55,575 nt of DNA from Candidatus Gastranaerophilales bacterium (GTDB lineage Bacteria; Cyanobacteriota; Vampirovibrionia; Gastranaerophilales; Gastranaerophilaceae): positions 1-55,575 of the forward strand of contig CALVBW010000005.1 in the NCBI GenBank assembly GCA_944325945.1, written 5' to 3'. Positions 35,873-44,163 of the stretch are shown here, piece by piece. The notes beneath the pieces are model-generated. The model did no database searches, was not told the origin of the DNA, and saw only the letters and a list, made by a program, of their open reading frames with translations. Both the position numbers and the translations under genes were made by a program. Position 1 is the stretch's first letter. Every line of letters begins with the position of its first letter.

Positions 35873-35901
35873 ATTATACAATAAAATAAATTTTTACACA
35901 A
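35873..35901 (-). promoter_or_regulatory. Promoter of the gdx riboswitch transcript
   Basis: TTGTGT (35901-35896), a 17-base spacer and TATAAT (35878-35873), ending a few bases ahead of the aptamer. Confidence 0.75.
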
Positions 35902-35963
35902 TATTAGAGAAACTCTCAAGTTGAATTTTTATGCTAATATAAAATTACAGGAGGGATATTAAA

Positions 35964-36371
35964 ATGTTCACGGTTAAAGAAGTTTCAGAAAAAATGAATG
36001 TTTCTGAACATACATTAAGATTTTGGGCAAAAAGCGGATTTTTCCCTTTTGTTCAGCGCGATAAGAATAATATAAGACAGTTCACGGAAGATGATTTAGG
36101 CTGGGTAAAAATAGTTAAATGTCTGCGTTCTGTCGGTACTGATAATAAATCAATCAAACGCTATATAGATTTGTGTATTGAAGGTGACTCAACTATAAAA
36201 GAAAGATACGAAATTATTCATACAACACGACAAAAAGCTCAAGCACAGATTAAAGAATTAACCCACCAGCTTGAACTTCTTGATTATAAAGAAAACTACT
36301 ATCAAGATTTGATAAAAAACAATCGCGCGGATATCTGGAATCCGATGAACAAACAACTTTCCATTAAATAA
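35964..36371 (+). CDS. MerR family transcriptional regulator
   Basis: 135 residues. The winged-helix N-terminus FTVKEVSEKMNVSEHTLRFW is MerR-type, with a following dimerisation coiled coil (about 80-120). No cysteine cluster is present, so it is not a metal sensor of the MerR/CueR kind. The start follows a strong AGGAGGG. Upstream, AGAG-AAA-CTCT and an extended TGCTAATAT element may form its promoter/operator. It diverges from gdx, so regulation of gdx is possible but unproven given the riboswitch. Confidence 0.9.
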   Translation: MFTVKEVSEKMNVSEHTLRFWAKSGFFPFVQRDKNNIRQFTEDDLGWVKIVKCLRSVGTDNKSIKRYIDLCIEGDSTIKERYEIIHTTRQKAQAQIKELTHQLELLDYKENYYQDLIKNNRADIWNPMNKQLSIK

Positions 36372-36400
36372 AAGGTATTCCTTTCGGAATACCTTTTTTA
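36371..36400. terminator. Bidirectional terminator between merR and ddh
   Basis: AAAGGTATTCC-TTTC-GGAATACCTTT, an 11-bp perfect stem with T and A runs on either side, lies between two convergent genes. Confidence 0.85.
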
Positions 36401-37381
36401 TTACAACATTGTTTTTCTTAATTCTTCGGCTGATTTCGGACTTAAATATGCCGGAGGAACATCAAAAACGGTTTTGCAACCTGTCTGACCTTCTTTATAC
36501 ATTCTAAATGCCGCTCTGGCATAAGCTAATAGAACACTTGAAGTAAATCCGGGATTTGAATCAAGTTTCAAGCTGTATTCAATAATATGTTTTTCTTCTT
36601 TATTGAAGCCTGTCACACCGGATCTCAAAACAAAACCGCCGTGCGGAATACCGCTGTGATTTTTCTTAAATTCATCTTCAGAAATAAAATGAACGGTTGT
36701 GTCATAATCCGCAAAATAATTCGGCATAGTGACTATATCATGCTCAACCTGTTTCGGGTCAGCGCCTTCTTCCAAAACAACATAACATTCTCTTGTATGT
36801 TTTTCACGAGTTGAAAGAACTGGATTTTCGCCGTTTTTAACAGCTTGAAGAGCTTTTTCTACAGGAACTGTATACTGTTTAGCGTTTTTAACACCTTTGA
36901 TACGTCTTACAGCATCAGAATGTCCCTGACTAACTCCTTTACCCCAGAATGTATAATCATTACCTTCCGGCAAAATCGCATTTGCATACATTCTGTTCAA
37001 AGAGAATAAACCCGGATCCCAGCCAACAGAAATAATTGCCACTTTACCGCCTTCTTTTGCGGATTTGTCAACATTTTCAAAGTGTACGGGGATATTTGCA
37101 TGAGTGTCAAAACTGTCAATACAATTGAACATTTTTGCATATTTTGGGGTTTGTTCGGGCAAATCAGTTGCACTTCCGCCGCAAAGAATTAGAACATCAA
37201 TTTTATCTTTCCAATTCTCAATTTCATCGACACTTAAAACTTTTGCAGAATCTGTTTGAATTTTAACATCAGCAGGATTTCTGCGAGTAAATACCGCAAC
37301 AAGTTCAGTATCGGGATTTTGTCTAACAGCAGCCTCAACACCTCTACCTAAATTTCCGTAACCTAAAATACCAATTCTCAT
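36401..37381 (-). CDS. ddh: meso-Diaminopimelate D-dehydrogenase
   Basis: 326 residues, usual length. It has a Rossmann NADP-binding start (RIGILGYGNLGRGVE). The substrate-domain signatures include CIDSFDTHANIPVHF, VGWDPGLFSLNRMYA, FWGKGVSQGHSDAVRRI and HGGFVLRSG. It aminates tetrahydrodipicolinate directly to meso-DAP, the one-step branch of lysine and peptidoglycan precursor synthesis. ATG 37381 has AGAGGTG upstream; the frame extends further but without support. Confidence 0.96.
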   Translation of the reverse strand: MRIGILGYGNLGRGVEAAVRQNPDTELVAVFTRRNPADVKIQTDSAKVLSVDEIENWKDKIDVLILCGGSATDLPEQTPKYAKMFNCIDSFDTHANIPVHFENVDKSAKEGGKVAIISVGWDPGLFSLNRMYANAILPEGNDYTFWGKGVSQGHSDAVRRIKGVKNAKQYTVPVEKALQAVKNGENPVLSTREKHTRECYVVLEEGADPKQVEHDIVTMPNYFADYDTTVHFISEDEFKKNHSGIPHGGFVLRSGVTGFNKEEKHIIEYSLKLDSNPGFTSSVLLAYARAAFRMYKEGQTGCKTVFDVPPAYLSPKSAEELRKTML

Positions 37382-37462
37382 AGTTGCACCTCTTCTTTCG
37401 TGTAAAAATAACACTTAAATATAACATGAAAGAAATACGCGCAACAAAAATATTAAGAAATA

Positions 37463-37672
37463 TTATTCTTCAATCAAAATATTATCCTGAACAGCAGCAA
37501 AGATGCCTAAAATATGCTGTTCCTCACCTGTAAACGGTGTATTCGGAACAAATTTATTGTTTTGACCGCCTACAAACACACTGTTAATCGTTTCAGGACC
37601 TTTAACATTTTGAGTCGCGGAAACTTCACCTGCACCAAACATTTTACCGATATTATTAACATTAAATTCCAT
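37463..37672 (-). CDS. Small hypothetical protein (69 aa)
   Basis: It starts MEFNVNNIGKMFGAGEVSAT and has AAAGGA eight bases upstream. It is Gly/Asn/Val-rich, with a short hydrophobic tail segment (ILGIFAAVQDNILIEE), and no signal peptide. The family is unknown. It stands alone, 81 bases upstream of ddh on the same strand. Confidence 0.65.
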   Translation of the reverse strand: MEFNVNNIGKMFGAGEVSATQNVKGPETINSVFVGGQNNKFVPNTPFTGEEQHILGIFAAVQDNILIEE

Positions 37673-37821
37673 AGAGGCATCCTTTCAATTAATATATCGG
37701 ATGACATAAAAAAAATCTTTAGCCTGTCAGCACAAATATTAACTAATGTTTACAATTAATTGCGATAATCAAAATTTACCTGTATTATAAAAATGTTACA
37801 GGGTTATATAGGAGTAATTAT

Positions 37822-38967
37822 ATGAAAAAAACATTTAAAGGATTATTATCCGTAATTGCTGTTGCTTTCACAATTACGGCGGCGAATGCATTTCCGGATG
37901 TTGCGGACAGCTACTGGGCAGCACCGCAGATTAAAGAATTATCCGAGCAGGGCGTGATTGTCGGATATCCTGACGGGACATTTAAACCTGATGAAAATGT
38001 AACACGTGCCGAATTTGCGTCAATGGCAATAAAAGCACTCGGGCAGCAGAATACAAAAGTTGTCCAGCCTGTCAAATTTTCAGACATAGATACTGAATTC
38101 TGGGCTTATGACGCAATCCAAAAGGCAATTTATTTTGATTTAGTATCAGTACCTGAAGAAGGAGAGCTATTCAGACCGGATGACAGCGTATCCAGAGCGG
38201 AATCTTTGTCAGTAGCTGTCAATGCGCTTACAACAGAACAGATAAGCGAACAAAAAGCAAAAGAAGTTTTAGAAAAAGTATACATTGACACACACACAAT
38301 TCCTGAATGGTTTTTAATACCGGCAGGCAAGGCGGAAATTTTGGGCATGATGGTAATTATGCCGAGCGCCGATAAGGCAAAAGTAGAAGCTGAAAGACCT
38401 GCGACCCGTGCGGAAGTTGCCGCAATATTATTCAAAATGATGGAACAGGCAAAATTAAATCCGAATGCCAAATTAGCAGAAGCAATGCGCAAAAAAACAG
38501 GTGACGGGTTTGTAATAGAAAACGCAACGGTTCAGGGAAGCGTAGGAACAATTCCGGCGGGTTCAATAGTCCCTGTAGAATTGACAAAATACATAAGCTC
38601 ACAAACGTCTGAGCCGGGCGATTTATTTGCAGGTGTTGCTGCGCAAAATTACGTAACAAAAGAAAAATTCATTCTTGTAAATAAAGGCGCAGTATTGAAA
38701 GGGCAATTAGTCGATGTCAGACCCGGAAGATGGTTTGTAAGAAACGGAGTGCTTGTGCTTGACAATTCACTGATTACAACCAATAACGACCAAACGACAA
38801 ATTTCAATGCAGTTGCAAATATTAAAAAAGACCGCAACTGGTTTATGAAATTTGTAAGATTCTGCTTTAAAGGTGAAAAACTTGAAGTTCAAGCTCAGGG
38901 CACGGTAAATATGAAACTTTTAAAACCTGTTGTTGTCGATTTGACCAACGGCTGGATTCTTGAATAA
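37822..38967 (+). CDS. S-layer homology (SLH) domain envelope protein
   Basis: 381 residues with a signal peptide (LLSVIAVAFTITAANA). Three SLH modules follow: FPDVADSYWAAPQIKELSEQ with GYPDGTFKPDENVTRAEF, FSDIDTEFWAYDAI with RPDDSVSRAES, and a degenerate third ending ATRAEVAAILF. SLH modules bind pyruvylated or other cell-wall polymers. The C-terminal third (about 230-375) is a beta domain similar to that of the exported protein at 5041-5721 (IPAGSIVPVEL, VNKGAVLKGQLVDV). It has AGGAG before the ATG and a CCTGTA/TACAGG hairpin in the leader. Confidence 0.9.
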   Translation: MKKTFKGLLSVIAVAFTITAANAFPDVADSYWAAPQIKELSEQGVIVGYPDGTFKPDENVTRAEFASMAIKALGQQNTKVVQPVKFSDIDTEFWAYDAIQKAIYFDLVSVPEEGELFRPDDSVSRAESLSVAVNALTTEQISEQKAKEVLEKVYIDTHTIPEWFLIPAGKAEILGMMVIMPSADKAKVEAERPATRAEVAAILFKMMEQAKLNPNAKLAEAMRKKTGDGFVIENATVQGSVGTIPAGSIVPVELTKYISSQTSEPGDLFAGVAAQNYVTKEKFILVNKGAVLKGQLVDVRPGRWFVRNGVLVLDNSLITTNNDQTTNFNAVANIKKDRNWFMKFVRFCFKGEKLEVQAQGTVNMKLLKPVVVDLTNGWILE

Positions 38968-38969
38968 TA

Positions 38970-38996
38970 AAAAGGGGGCATTTAAGCCCCTTTTAT
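38970..38996. terminator. Bidirectional terminator between the SLH gene and the umuC-like gene
   Basis: A GGGGGC-ATTTAA-GCCCC stem with an A-run before and TTTT after. Confidence 0.8.
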
Positions 38997-40162
38997 TTAT
39001 CTTTTACAAACCCGATTTGTACGATATCTTTGCCAAATTTTGCCTCTAATTTATCAAAACATTTTGAGAGTTTGTCTTTTTTGGAATCTAAAACATCATC
39101 CGAAAATAAAAACAACTGTTCTTCACTGTTTGCGCGTAAATTATCCAGAATTATACCTGTACTGCGATAAATGACAGACGGTGAATAAATCTTCTCCAGC
39201 AACGAAAACGCTATGTCCGAAATTTCCATCTCAAATGATGTAGGTACAGAGAGAGCCTTTTTTTCATAGATAACTCTGAAATCTTTTGTTCTCAGCATAA
39301 CACCGATTATTTGGGCTTTGCAGTCGATTTTTCGTAATTTACGGCATGCCGAATGTATATGATAATTCAACTGGTTTTTAATAAAATCCAAATCAGACGT
39401 AAAAATTCCGAACGCGCTTGTTTTCTGGATTGATTTCGGAAGTTTTTCTTCGTTCACAACAGGTGACACGACTTCTCCGAGCAATTCATGTTTCATCTCT
39501 AAAGCTCTTATACCGACTTTTTTATCAAGCCAGACATCATCTTTTGCGACCAGATCCGCAGCTGATAAAATTCCGGCTTTTTTAAACAAAATAGTCAAAT
39601 TTTTACCGATTCCCCAGATTTCCTCAATTTTGGTATTTTCAAGCTCTGGCATGATTTTCTTATTTGCAATCATATAAACGCCCGTATCCGACTTTTTTGC
39701 CTTGTCTGAGGCAAGTTTGGCAAGCGTTTTGGTGGAACTTACGCCTATTGATACCGGAATATCAACCCTTTCATTTATCTGTTCTCTTATAAACTGCGCA
39801 AGTTCAAGGTAATTTTTCTTATAAAGTCTTTTTAATCCTATCAGTTCAATAAACGCCTCATCAACGGAATACACCTGAACATTCGGACTGAATTCCCTCA
39901 AAACCGCCATAACCTCGTCCGAAATTTCACCGTACAAATCATGATGACAGGATACGTAAATCGCGTCGGGGAATTCATCTTTTGCAAGAAAATACGGCTG
40001 TCCCATTCTGACACCCATTTTCTTTGCCTCTTTTGAACGCGAAATCACACACCCGTCCTTATTCGAAAGCACACAAACCGGTTTTCCTTTCAACTCCGGA
40101 TTGACCTTTTGTTCGCAGGATACAAAGAATGAATCACAATCCACAAGCGCAATAACTTTCAT
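38993..40162 (-). CDS. Y-family DNA polymerase, UmuC (Pol V catalytic subunit) type
   Basis: 389 residues. The catalytic Asp is in ALVDCDSFFVSCEQ and the Asp-Glu pair in YSVDEAFIEL. The fingers segment GKPVCVLSNKDGCVISRSKE with MGQPYF is diagnostic for UmuC rather than DinB. A helix-hairpin-helix (IEEIWGIGKNLTILFKKAG) and little-finger domain follow. It carries out error-prone translesion synthesis. No umuD partner is adjacent. The C-terminus (QIGFVKDK) has no obvious clamp motif; EQLFLF near residue 350 is a plausible beta-clamp peptide. Confidence 0.92.
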   Translation of the reverse strand: MKVIALVDCDSFFVSCEQKVNPELKGKPVCVLSNKDGCVISRSKEAKKMGVRMGQPYFLAKDEFPDAIYVSCHHDLYGEISDEVMAVLREFSPNVQVYSVDEAFIELIGLKRLYKKNYLELAQFIREQINERVDIPVSIGVSSTKTLAKLASDKAKKSDTGVYMIANKKIMPELENTKIEEIWGIGKNLTILFKKAGILSAADLVAKDDVWLDKKVGIRALEMKHELLGEVVSPVVNEEKLPKSIQKTSAFGIFTSDLDFIKNQLNYHIHSACRKLRKIDCKAQIIGVMLRTKDFRVIYEKKALSVPTSFEMEISDIAFSLLEKIYSPSVIYRSTGIILDNLRANSEEQLFLFSDDVLDSKKDKLSKCFDKLEAKFGKDIVQIGFVKDK

Positions 40163-40168
40163 AATAAA

Positions 40169-40174
40169 ATTATA
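40169..40174 (-). promoter_or_regulatory. -10 element of the umuC-like gene; leaderless start
   Basis: TATAAT with exactly six bases (TTTATT) to ATG 40162; no SD. No LexA-type palindrome was recognised. Confidence 0.7.
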
Positions 40175-40177
40175 CCA

Positions 40178-41596
40178 CTAATCTATTACAATTTCTTTTT
40201 CATGAGAATACGTAACATAACCCAAATTAGCCTTTGGCGGCTTTTTAAGATATTTTGCTTTTGTATAGATAACGCCTATTTTAGAAGACTTTGCACCGCT
40301 TGAATTTTCTTTTGCAAGTTTTGCACATTCTAAAATCAATTTATCCGTCGTATTTTGGCTGCGCAAAAGCACATGAGATCCCGCGCAATCACGCGTATGA
40401 AACCATAAATCATCATCTTTTGCCAATTTTGAAACAATGTAATCATTTTGCTTATTATTTTTGCCGATAAAAATTGTATAATCGTCCGTTTTAATTTCTT
40501 TTGGCATAATCGCGGACTTTTTGTCAGCTTTAACATTTTTTTCATCAGGCTCAATTTCAGAAGAAATTTCCAGTAAATCCGCAATATTTTCTGCATTTTC
40601 AACAGAATACAAAAGCTGTTCCAGATAAACTTTTTCCGCTGTTAATTCCTCGGAAAATTCCGCAAGTTTTTGGTTGGAAACCTTTGCTTTATTATAAAGT
40701 CTGTAAAAATTATTCGCGTTATCTTTAAGAGTTTTCGTTTCATCCAGCTCTATTGAAATATTTTTATTGTTTTCGTAATCAAAAACTGTAATCACAGGTA
40801 CAAAATCCTGATTATTATAGAGATTTGCCATAATTAAATCGCCGTAAAGCCTGTATTTTTCGGCTTTTTCCTTTGAAACGCTTTGTTTTTCAACCTTATT
40901 CAATGAATTTTTAACCTTTTTAAGGCGTCTTTGAACAAGCAGTTTGTATTTTTCACAAAGCTTTTTAAACTTATCTGTATAAATCGCCTCCGCAAAATAG
41001 TTGTCAATATTAACATTTACGCTGCCTGATAAATTTGAAAGAGAATTTTCACAAGAATACCAGAAATTGTTTTGCTTTGGCGGATAAACATACGGAAGCC
41101 CGCCTGCCATTTCGCGTTCGCGGCTTTTTTCGGCGCCGACATTATGGGCACATCCAATAATCACATTTGTATCATGGTTATACAAAACCACATTTGAATG
41201 TTTTCCCATAAGTTCAATTGCCAGACAGAGATAAATTTTTTCGGATAACTCGTTATAAGTTTCAATATAAAATTCCAAAATCCGCTCGAATTCCGGCTGA
41301 TTAACCTTTGAAATCCGCGAATTTTCAAGATATTTACGCAGAAGCATACAAAACATCGGCGGCTTTTGCGGAATTTCAATCAAACGTTTTTCCTCATTTT
41401 CTTTTGACATAAAACATATATGGAAAAACTGAGGATTAATATTCACATAAAATTTACGTACATCCCCGCTGTTGCGCAGAGTAAAAACAAATTCACGCCG
41501 CGTCGGCTGCTGAATTTTTTGAATTCTTGCTCCGGTTAGGAAGGAGGAATTTTCCTCAAGCCAAGATTTTAAAGTTACGCTGTCTAAAGTAATCAT
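40178..41596 (-). CDS. NFACT family protein (RqcH / fibronectin-binding-protein-like)
   Basis: 472 residues. An NFACT-N domain (ARIQKIQQPTRREFVFTLRN, ELMGKHSNVVLYN) is followed by a central coiled coil (about 215-330) and the C-terminal NFACT-R domain (KLAKDDDLWFHTRDCAGSHV, SSKIGVIYTKAKYLKKPPKA). Homologues (RqcH) bind stalled 50S subunits and add alanine tails in ribosome quality control. The conserved Asp-Arg of NFACT-N appears here as Glu-Arg (FERILEF), so tailing activity is uncertain. It lies 15 bases upstream of the umuC-like gene. Confidence 0.9.
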   Translation of the reverse strand: MITLDSVTLKSWLEENSSFLTGARIQKIQQPTRREFVFTLRNSGDVRKFYVNINPQFFHICFMSKENEEKRLIEIPQKPPMFCMLLRKYLENSRISKVNQPEFERILEFYIETYNELSEKIYLCLAIELMGKHSNVVLYNHDTNVIIGCAHNVGAEKSREREMAGGLPYVYPPKQNNFWYSCENSLSNLSGSVNVNIDNYFAEAIYTDKFKKLCEKYKLLVQRRLKKVKNSLNKVEKQSVSKEKAEKYRLYGDLIMANLYNNQDFVPVITVFDYENNKNISIELDETKTLKDNANNFYRLYNKAKVSNQKLAEFSEELTAEKVYLEQLLYSVENAENIADLLEISSEIEPDEKNVKADKKSAIMPKEIKTDDYTIFIGKNNKQNDYIVSKLAKDDDLWFHTRDCAGSHVLLRSQNTTDKLILECAKLAKENSSGAKSSKIGVIYTKAKYLKKPPKANLGYVTYSHEKEIVID

Positions 41597-41602
41597 AAAT
41601 AT

Positions 41603-41608
41603 ATTCTA
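41603..41608 (-). promoter_or_regulatory. -10 element of the NFACT gene; leaderless start
   Basis: TAGAAT with exactly six bases (ATATTT) to ATG 41596; no SD. Confidence 0.6.
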
Positions 41609-41691
41609 CTACAAAGCAATTATTAATATTGACCTTAAATACATAAATTGCTATAATTAAAATCGGAAAACATAATCGGAGGTTTTAAAAA

Positions 41692-41748
41692 ATGAGGGCA
41701 AATACGCATTACAACTATATTTCTTACAGGGGGGGGGGCAGATTTTGA
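41692..41748 (+). other. Short ORF with SD running into a G10 tract upstream of a prepilin gene
   Basis: CGGAGG lies nine bases before ATG 41692. The frame reads MRANTHYNYISYRGGGRF and stops. A run of ten G (41729-41738) covers codons 13-16. Removing one G puts this ATG in the frame of the prepilin at 41840, with no stop between. A separate promoter and SD for the prepilin lie downstream, so fused expression is only a possibility. Confidence 0.5.
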
Positions 41749-41777
41749 CGCCGCATGCCTAGCCTCCACGAATTCTA

Positions 41778-41806
41778 TTGACTTTTTAACCATTCAAAAC
41801 TATAAT
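41778..41806 (+). promoter_or_regulatory. Near-consensus promoter of the first prepilin gene
   Basis: TTGACT (41778-41783), a 17-base spacer and TATAAT (41801-41806). The -10 sits in the left arm of a 12-bp perfect inverted repeat (41796-41807 with 41819-41830) that ends at the SD GGAG. Confidence 0.8.
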
Positions 41807-41839
41807 TCTAGTATATGTAATTATAGTTTTGGAGATCAG

Positions 41840-42601
41840 ATGAAAAAACTTGGTTTCACTTTGGCAGAGGTCTTAATTACACTTGGTATTATAGGTATCG
41901 TCGCTGCGATGACTATTCCAACGCTTATCGCAAAGTATCAGGAGCGTCAAACAGTATCACAGTTGACAAAAGTATATTCAACGCTTGCAAGCGCCTACCA
42001 GATGATGCAGGCTGAATATGGTACTGTAGACACCTGGGGTATGAAAGCAACCAATACCGGAGAAGTAGATGAAGACGGTGATACGATTTATGACCATAGC
42101 GCCCAAAATTTAATTTCAAAGCGTTTAAGAAAGTATTTAAGAGTGGCAAAACAATGTGAGAAAGGGAAAATATGTTTTCCCGGTGCTTCTTATACTTTAG
42201 ACGGGATTAAACGTACTGAAGCTAATACATTACCATCGGATAAAACAGACACCCCGGTGGAAGGTAGATTTTTCCTGCAAGACGGGACTTATGTTTCCTT
42301 TGGCTGGTGGGCTGGAACGTACGGTGGAATTTATGTTATTTTACCGCAAGGAAAAGACAGTGTGCTTGGCAAAAATAGATTTTACTTTCATATTGATTCA
42401 AAAGGTTTGAGACCTTATGGAATAAAAGACGAGCCTGAAACATCTTCCCGTTCATTTAGAACATGCGATCCGTCATACGTTGGCGTAGCATCAGGTCAAG
42501 GCTGTACCGCATGGGTGATTTATAATAAGAATTTAGATTATCTGCATTGCAGAGATAAACTTTCCTGGGACGGTGCTCATAGCTGTAAGGATGCAGAATA
42601 A
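41840..42601 (+). CDS. Prepilin-like protein (type IV pilin / pseudopilin N-terminus)
   Basis: 253 residues. A short leader MKKLG precedes the prepilin peptidase site and the hydrophobic helix FTLAEVLITLGIIGIVAAMT, with Glu at mature position 5. The rest is a globular domain (about 40-250) with paired cysteines near the end (CDPSYVGVASGQGCTAWVIY, HCRD, HSCKD). It probably forms a surface or secretion pilus-like fibre. GGAG lies five bases from the ATG. Two further members of this family lie in the window (47922, 54929). Confidence 0.9.
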   Translation: MKKLGFTLAEVLITLGIIGIVAAMTIPTLIAKYQERQTVSQLTKVYSTLASAYQMMQAEYGTVDTWGMKATNTGEVDEDGDTIYDHSAQNLISKRLRKYLRVAKQCEKGKICFPGASYTLDGIKRTEANTLPSDKTDTPVEGRFFLQDGTYVSFGWWAGTYGGIYVILPQGKDSVLGKNRFYFHIDSKGLRPYGIKDEPETSSRSFRTCDPSYVGVASGQGCTAWVIYNKNLDYLHCRDKLSWDGAHSCKDAE

Positions 42602-42618
42602 CTTTAAATAATTTTTTA

Positions 42619-42648
42619 ACCCTCTCGCAATAATGCGGGAGGTTTTTG
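42619..42648 (+). terminator. Intrinsic terminator after the first prepilin gene
   Basis: CCTCTCGCA-ATAA-TGCGGGAGG, a 9-bp stem (one G-U), followed by TTTTT. Confidence 0.85.
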
Positions 42649-42728
42649 GTCTAAACATTTTAGTAATATTGTATCGTCTATTGACCAACCCTGAAATAAA
42701 TGTTAAAATTAACTAAAAGGAGAATTAT

Positions 42729-43148
42729 ATGGGCGCATGGCAAATTTTGGCAGGACTTGGTTTTATTTTTTTAATTTTGGAAATGTGTGTATCCAGCATG
42801 TTTTTCTTAAATTTTGCAGTAGGTGCATTTGTTACCGCAATCTGCGCCATATATATAGTAAATTGGTATGCCTTAATACTTATTTTTGTCGCAATTTCCA
42901 TGCTTTCGCTGACATTTTTGCGTCCGATGCTTATGAAACAAACGCATAAAAGTCAGGAAACAGGACTTGCTTCCAAATACATAGGCAAGACCGCCAAAGT
43001 TATTGAAACAATAACTCCCAACAGCGGTGCTATTTCAATATACGATGAGCGCTGGGATGCCCGTTCCGATCACGAAATTCCGCAAGGTGCAGAAGTTATT
43101 ATTGAAAGAAACGAGAGTTTAGTTATGTACGTAAAAGAAAGGGGATAA
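42729..43148 (+). CDS. NfeD-like membrane protein
   Basis: 139 residues. Two or three membrane helices fill the first half (WQILAGLGFIFLILEMCV, FAVGAFVTAICAIYIVNW), followed by a C-terminal OB-fold (about 80-139; YIGKTAKVIETITPNSGAIS, IPQGAEVIIERNESLVMYV). It is a short NfeD lacking the protease part. It ends one base before the SPFH gene; the NfeD-SPFH pairing is a conserved operon thought to organise membrane microdomains. Confidence 0.9.
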   Translation: MGAWQILAGLGFIFLILEMCVSSMFFLNFAVGAFVTAICAIYIVNWYALILIFVAISMLSLTFLRPMLMKQTHKSQETGLASKYIGKTAKVIETITPNSGAISIYDERWDARSDHEIPQGAEVIIERNESLVMYVKERG

Positions 43149-43149
43149 A

Positions 43150-44130
43150 ATGAGCTTATTTTTATTGATTTTAATTGTTGCGGCAGTAATTTTTGTAATA
43201 AAAGGTGTTATAATCGTTCAACAGGCAGAAGTTGTTATTGTTGAAAGACTAGGTAAATACGACAGGACGCTTGAATCCGGTTTGAATTACATAATCCCGA
43301 TTTTGGAAGCTCCGAGAGGAATTGCCTGGAAAGTTACCCAAAGAGGGCTTGACGGAACGACTTATTCTTACATAAAAGAACGTTCCAAAATCGACTTAAG
43401 AGAATCCGTTTATGATTTTCCCAGACAAACCGTAATTACAAAAGATAACGTATCAATAAGCATAAATGCGCTTTTGTATTTCCAGATTATTGACCCGAAA
43501 AGCGCTGTTTACGAAATCCAAAATCTTCCTGATGCCATAGAAAAATTAACTCAAACCACATTGAGAAACCTTGTCGGACAATTGGATTTGGATGAAACGC
43601 TTGTATCGCGCGACAAGATTAACAACGAACTGCGCGCAATCCTTGACGAAGCTACAAACAAATGGGGAGTAAAGGTCAACCGCGTTGAGCTGCAAGATAT
43701 TATCCCGCCTTCCGATATCCAATCCGCAATGGAAAAACAAATGAAAGCCGAACGCGACCGCCGTGCAGCTATTTTGGAAGCCGAAGGCCAGAAAAAATCC
43801 GCAATTCTTAAAGCCGAAGGTCAAAAAGAAGCCGCAATTAATCAGGCAGAAGGCGAAAAGCAGGCAGCTATCCTGAAAGCCGAAGGTATTGCACAGGCAA
43901 GAGTTATTGAAGCGGATGCCGAAAAAGAAGCTATCAGCAGAATTATTGCAGCACTTGCAGATAAAGGCAAGCCTGATCAATATCTGGTTGCGATGAAGTA
44001 TCTGGAAACAATGCAGGCAATCACAAGCGGCGAAAACAACAAAATCGTCTATATGCCTTATGAAGCAACCGGAATTCTCTCATCCGTTGACGGCATCAAA
44101 GAAATGTTCAAAGGCACAGCAGGTAAGTAA
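43150..44130 (+). CDS. SPFH/stomatin-family membrane protein (paraslipin/QmcA type)
   Basis: 326 residues. An N-terminal membrane helix (LFLLILIVAAVIFVIKGVII) is followed by the SPFH domain (about 25-190; VQQAEVVIVERLGKYDRTL, FPRQTVITKDNVSISINALL). A long helical region follows, with four consecutive 11-residue repeats of the form AILxAEGQKxx (about 215-258), a hendecad coiled coil. It is expected to oligomerise with its NfeD partner on the membrane. Confidence 0.93.
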   Translation: MSLFLLILIVAAVIFVIKGVIIVQQAEVVIVERLGKYDRTLESGLNYIIPILEAPRGIAWKVTQRGLDGTTYSYIKERSKIDLRESVYDFPRQTVITKDNVSISINALLYFQIIDPKSAVYEIQNLPDAIEKLTQTTLRNLVGQLDLDETLVSRDKINNELRAILDEATNKWGVKVNRVELQDIIPPSDIQSAMEKQMKAERDRRAAILEAEGQKKSAILKAEGQKEAAINQAEGEKQAAILKAEGIAQARVIEADAEKEAISRIIAALADKGKPDQYLVAMKYLETMQAITSGENNKIVYMPYEATGILSSVDGIKEMFKGTAGK

Positions 44131-44137
44131 AAAAAGG

Positions 44138-44163
44138 TTCCTCGCTCTCGCGAGGAATTTTTT
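44138..44163 (+). terminator. Intrinsic terminator after the NfeD-SPFH operon
   Basis: TTCCTCGC-TCTC-GCGAGGAA, an 8-bp perfect stem, followed by TTTTTT. Its T-run abuts the left end of the inverted-repeat element. Confidence 0.85.
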
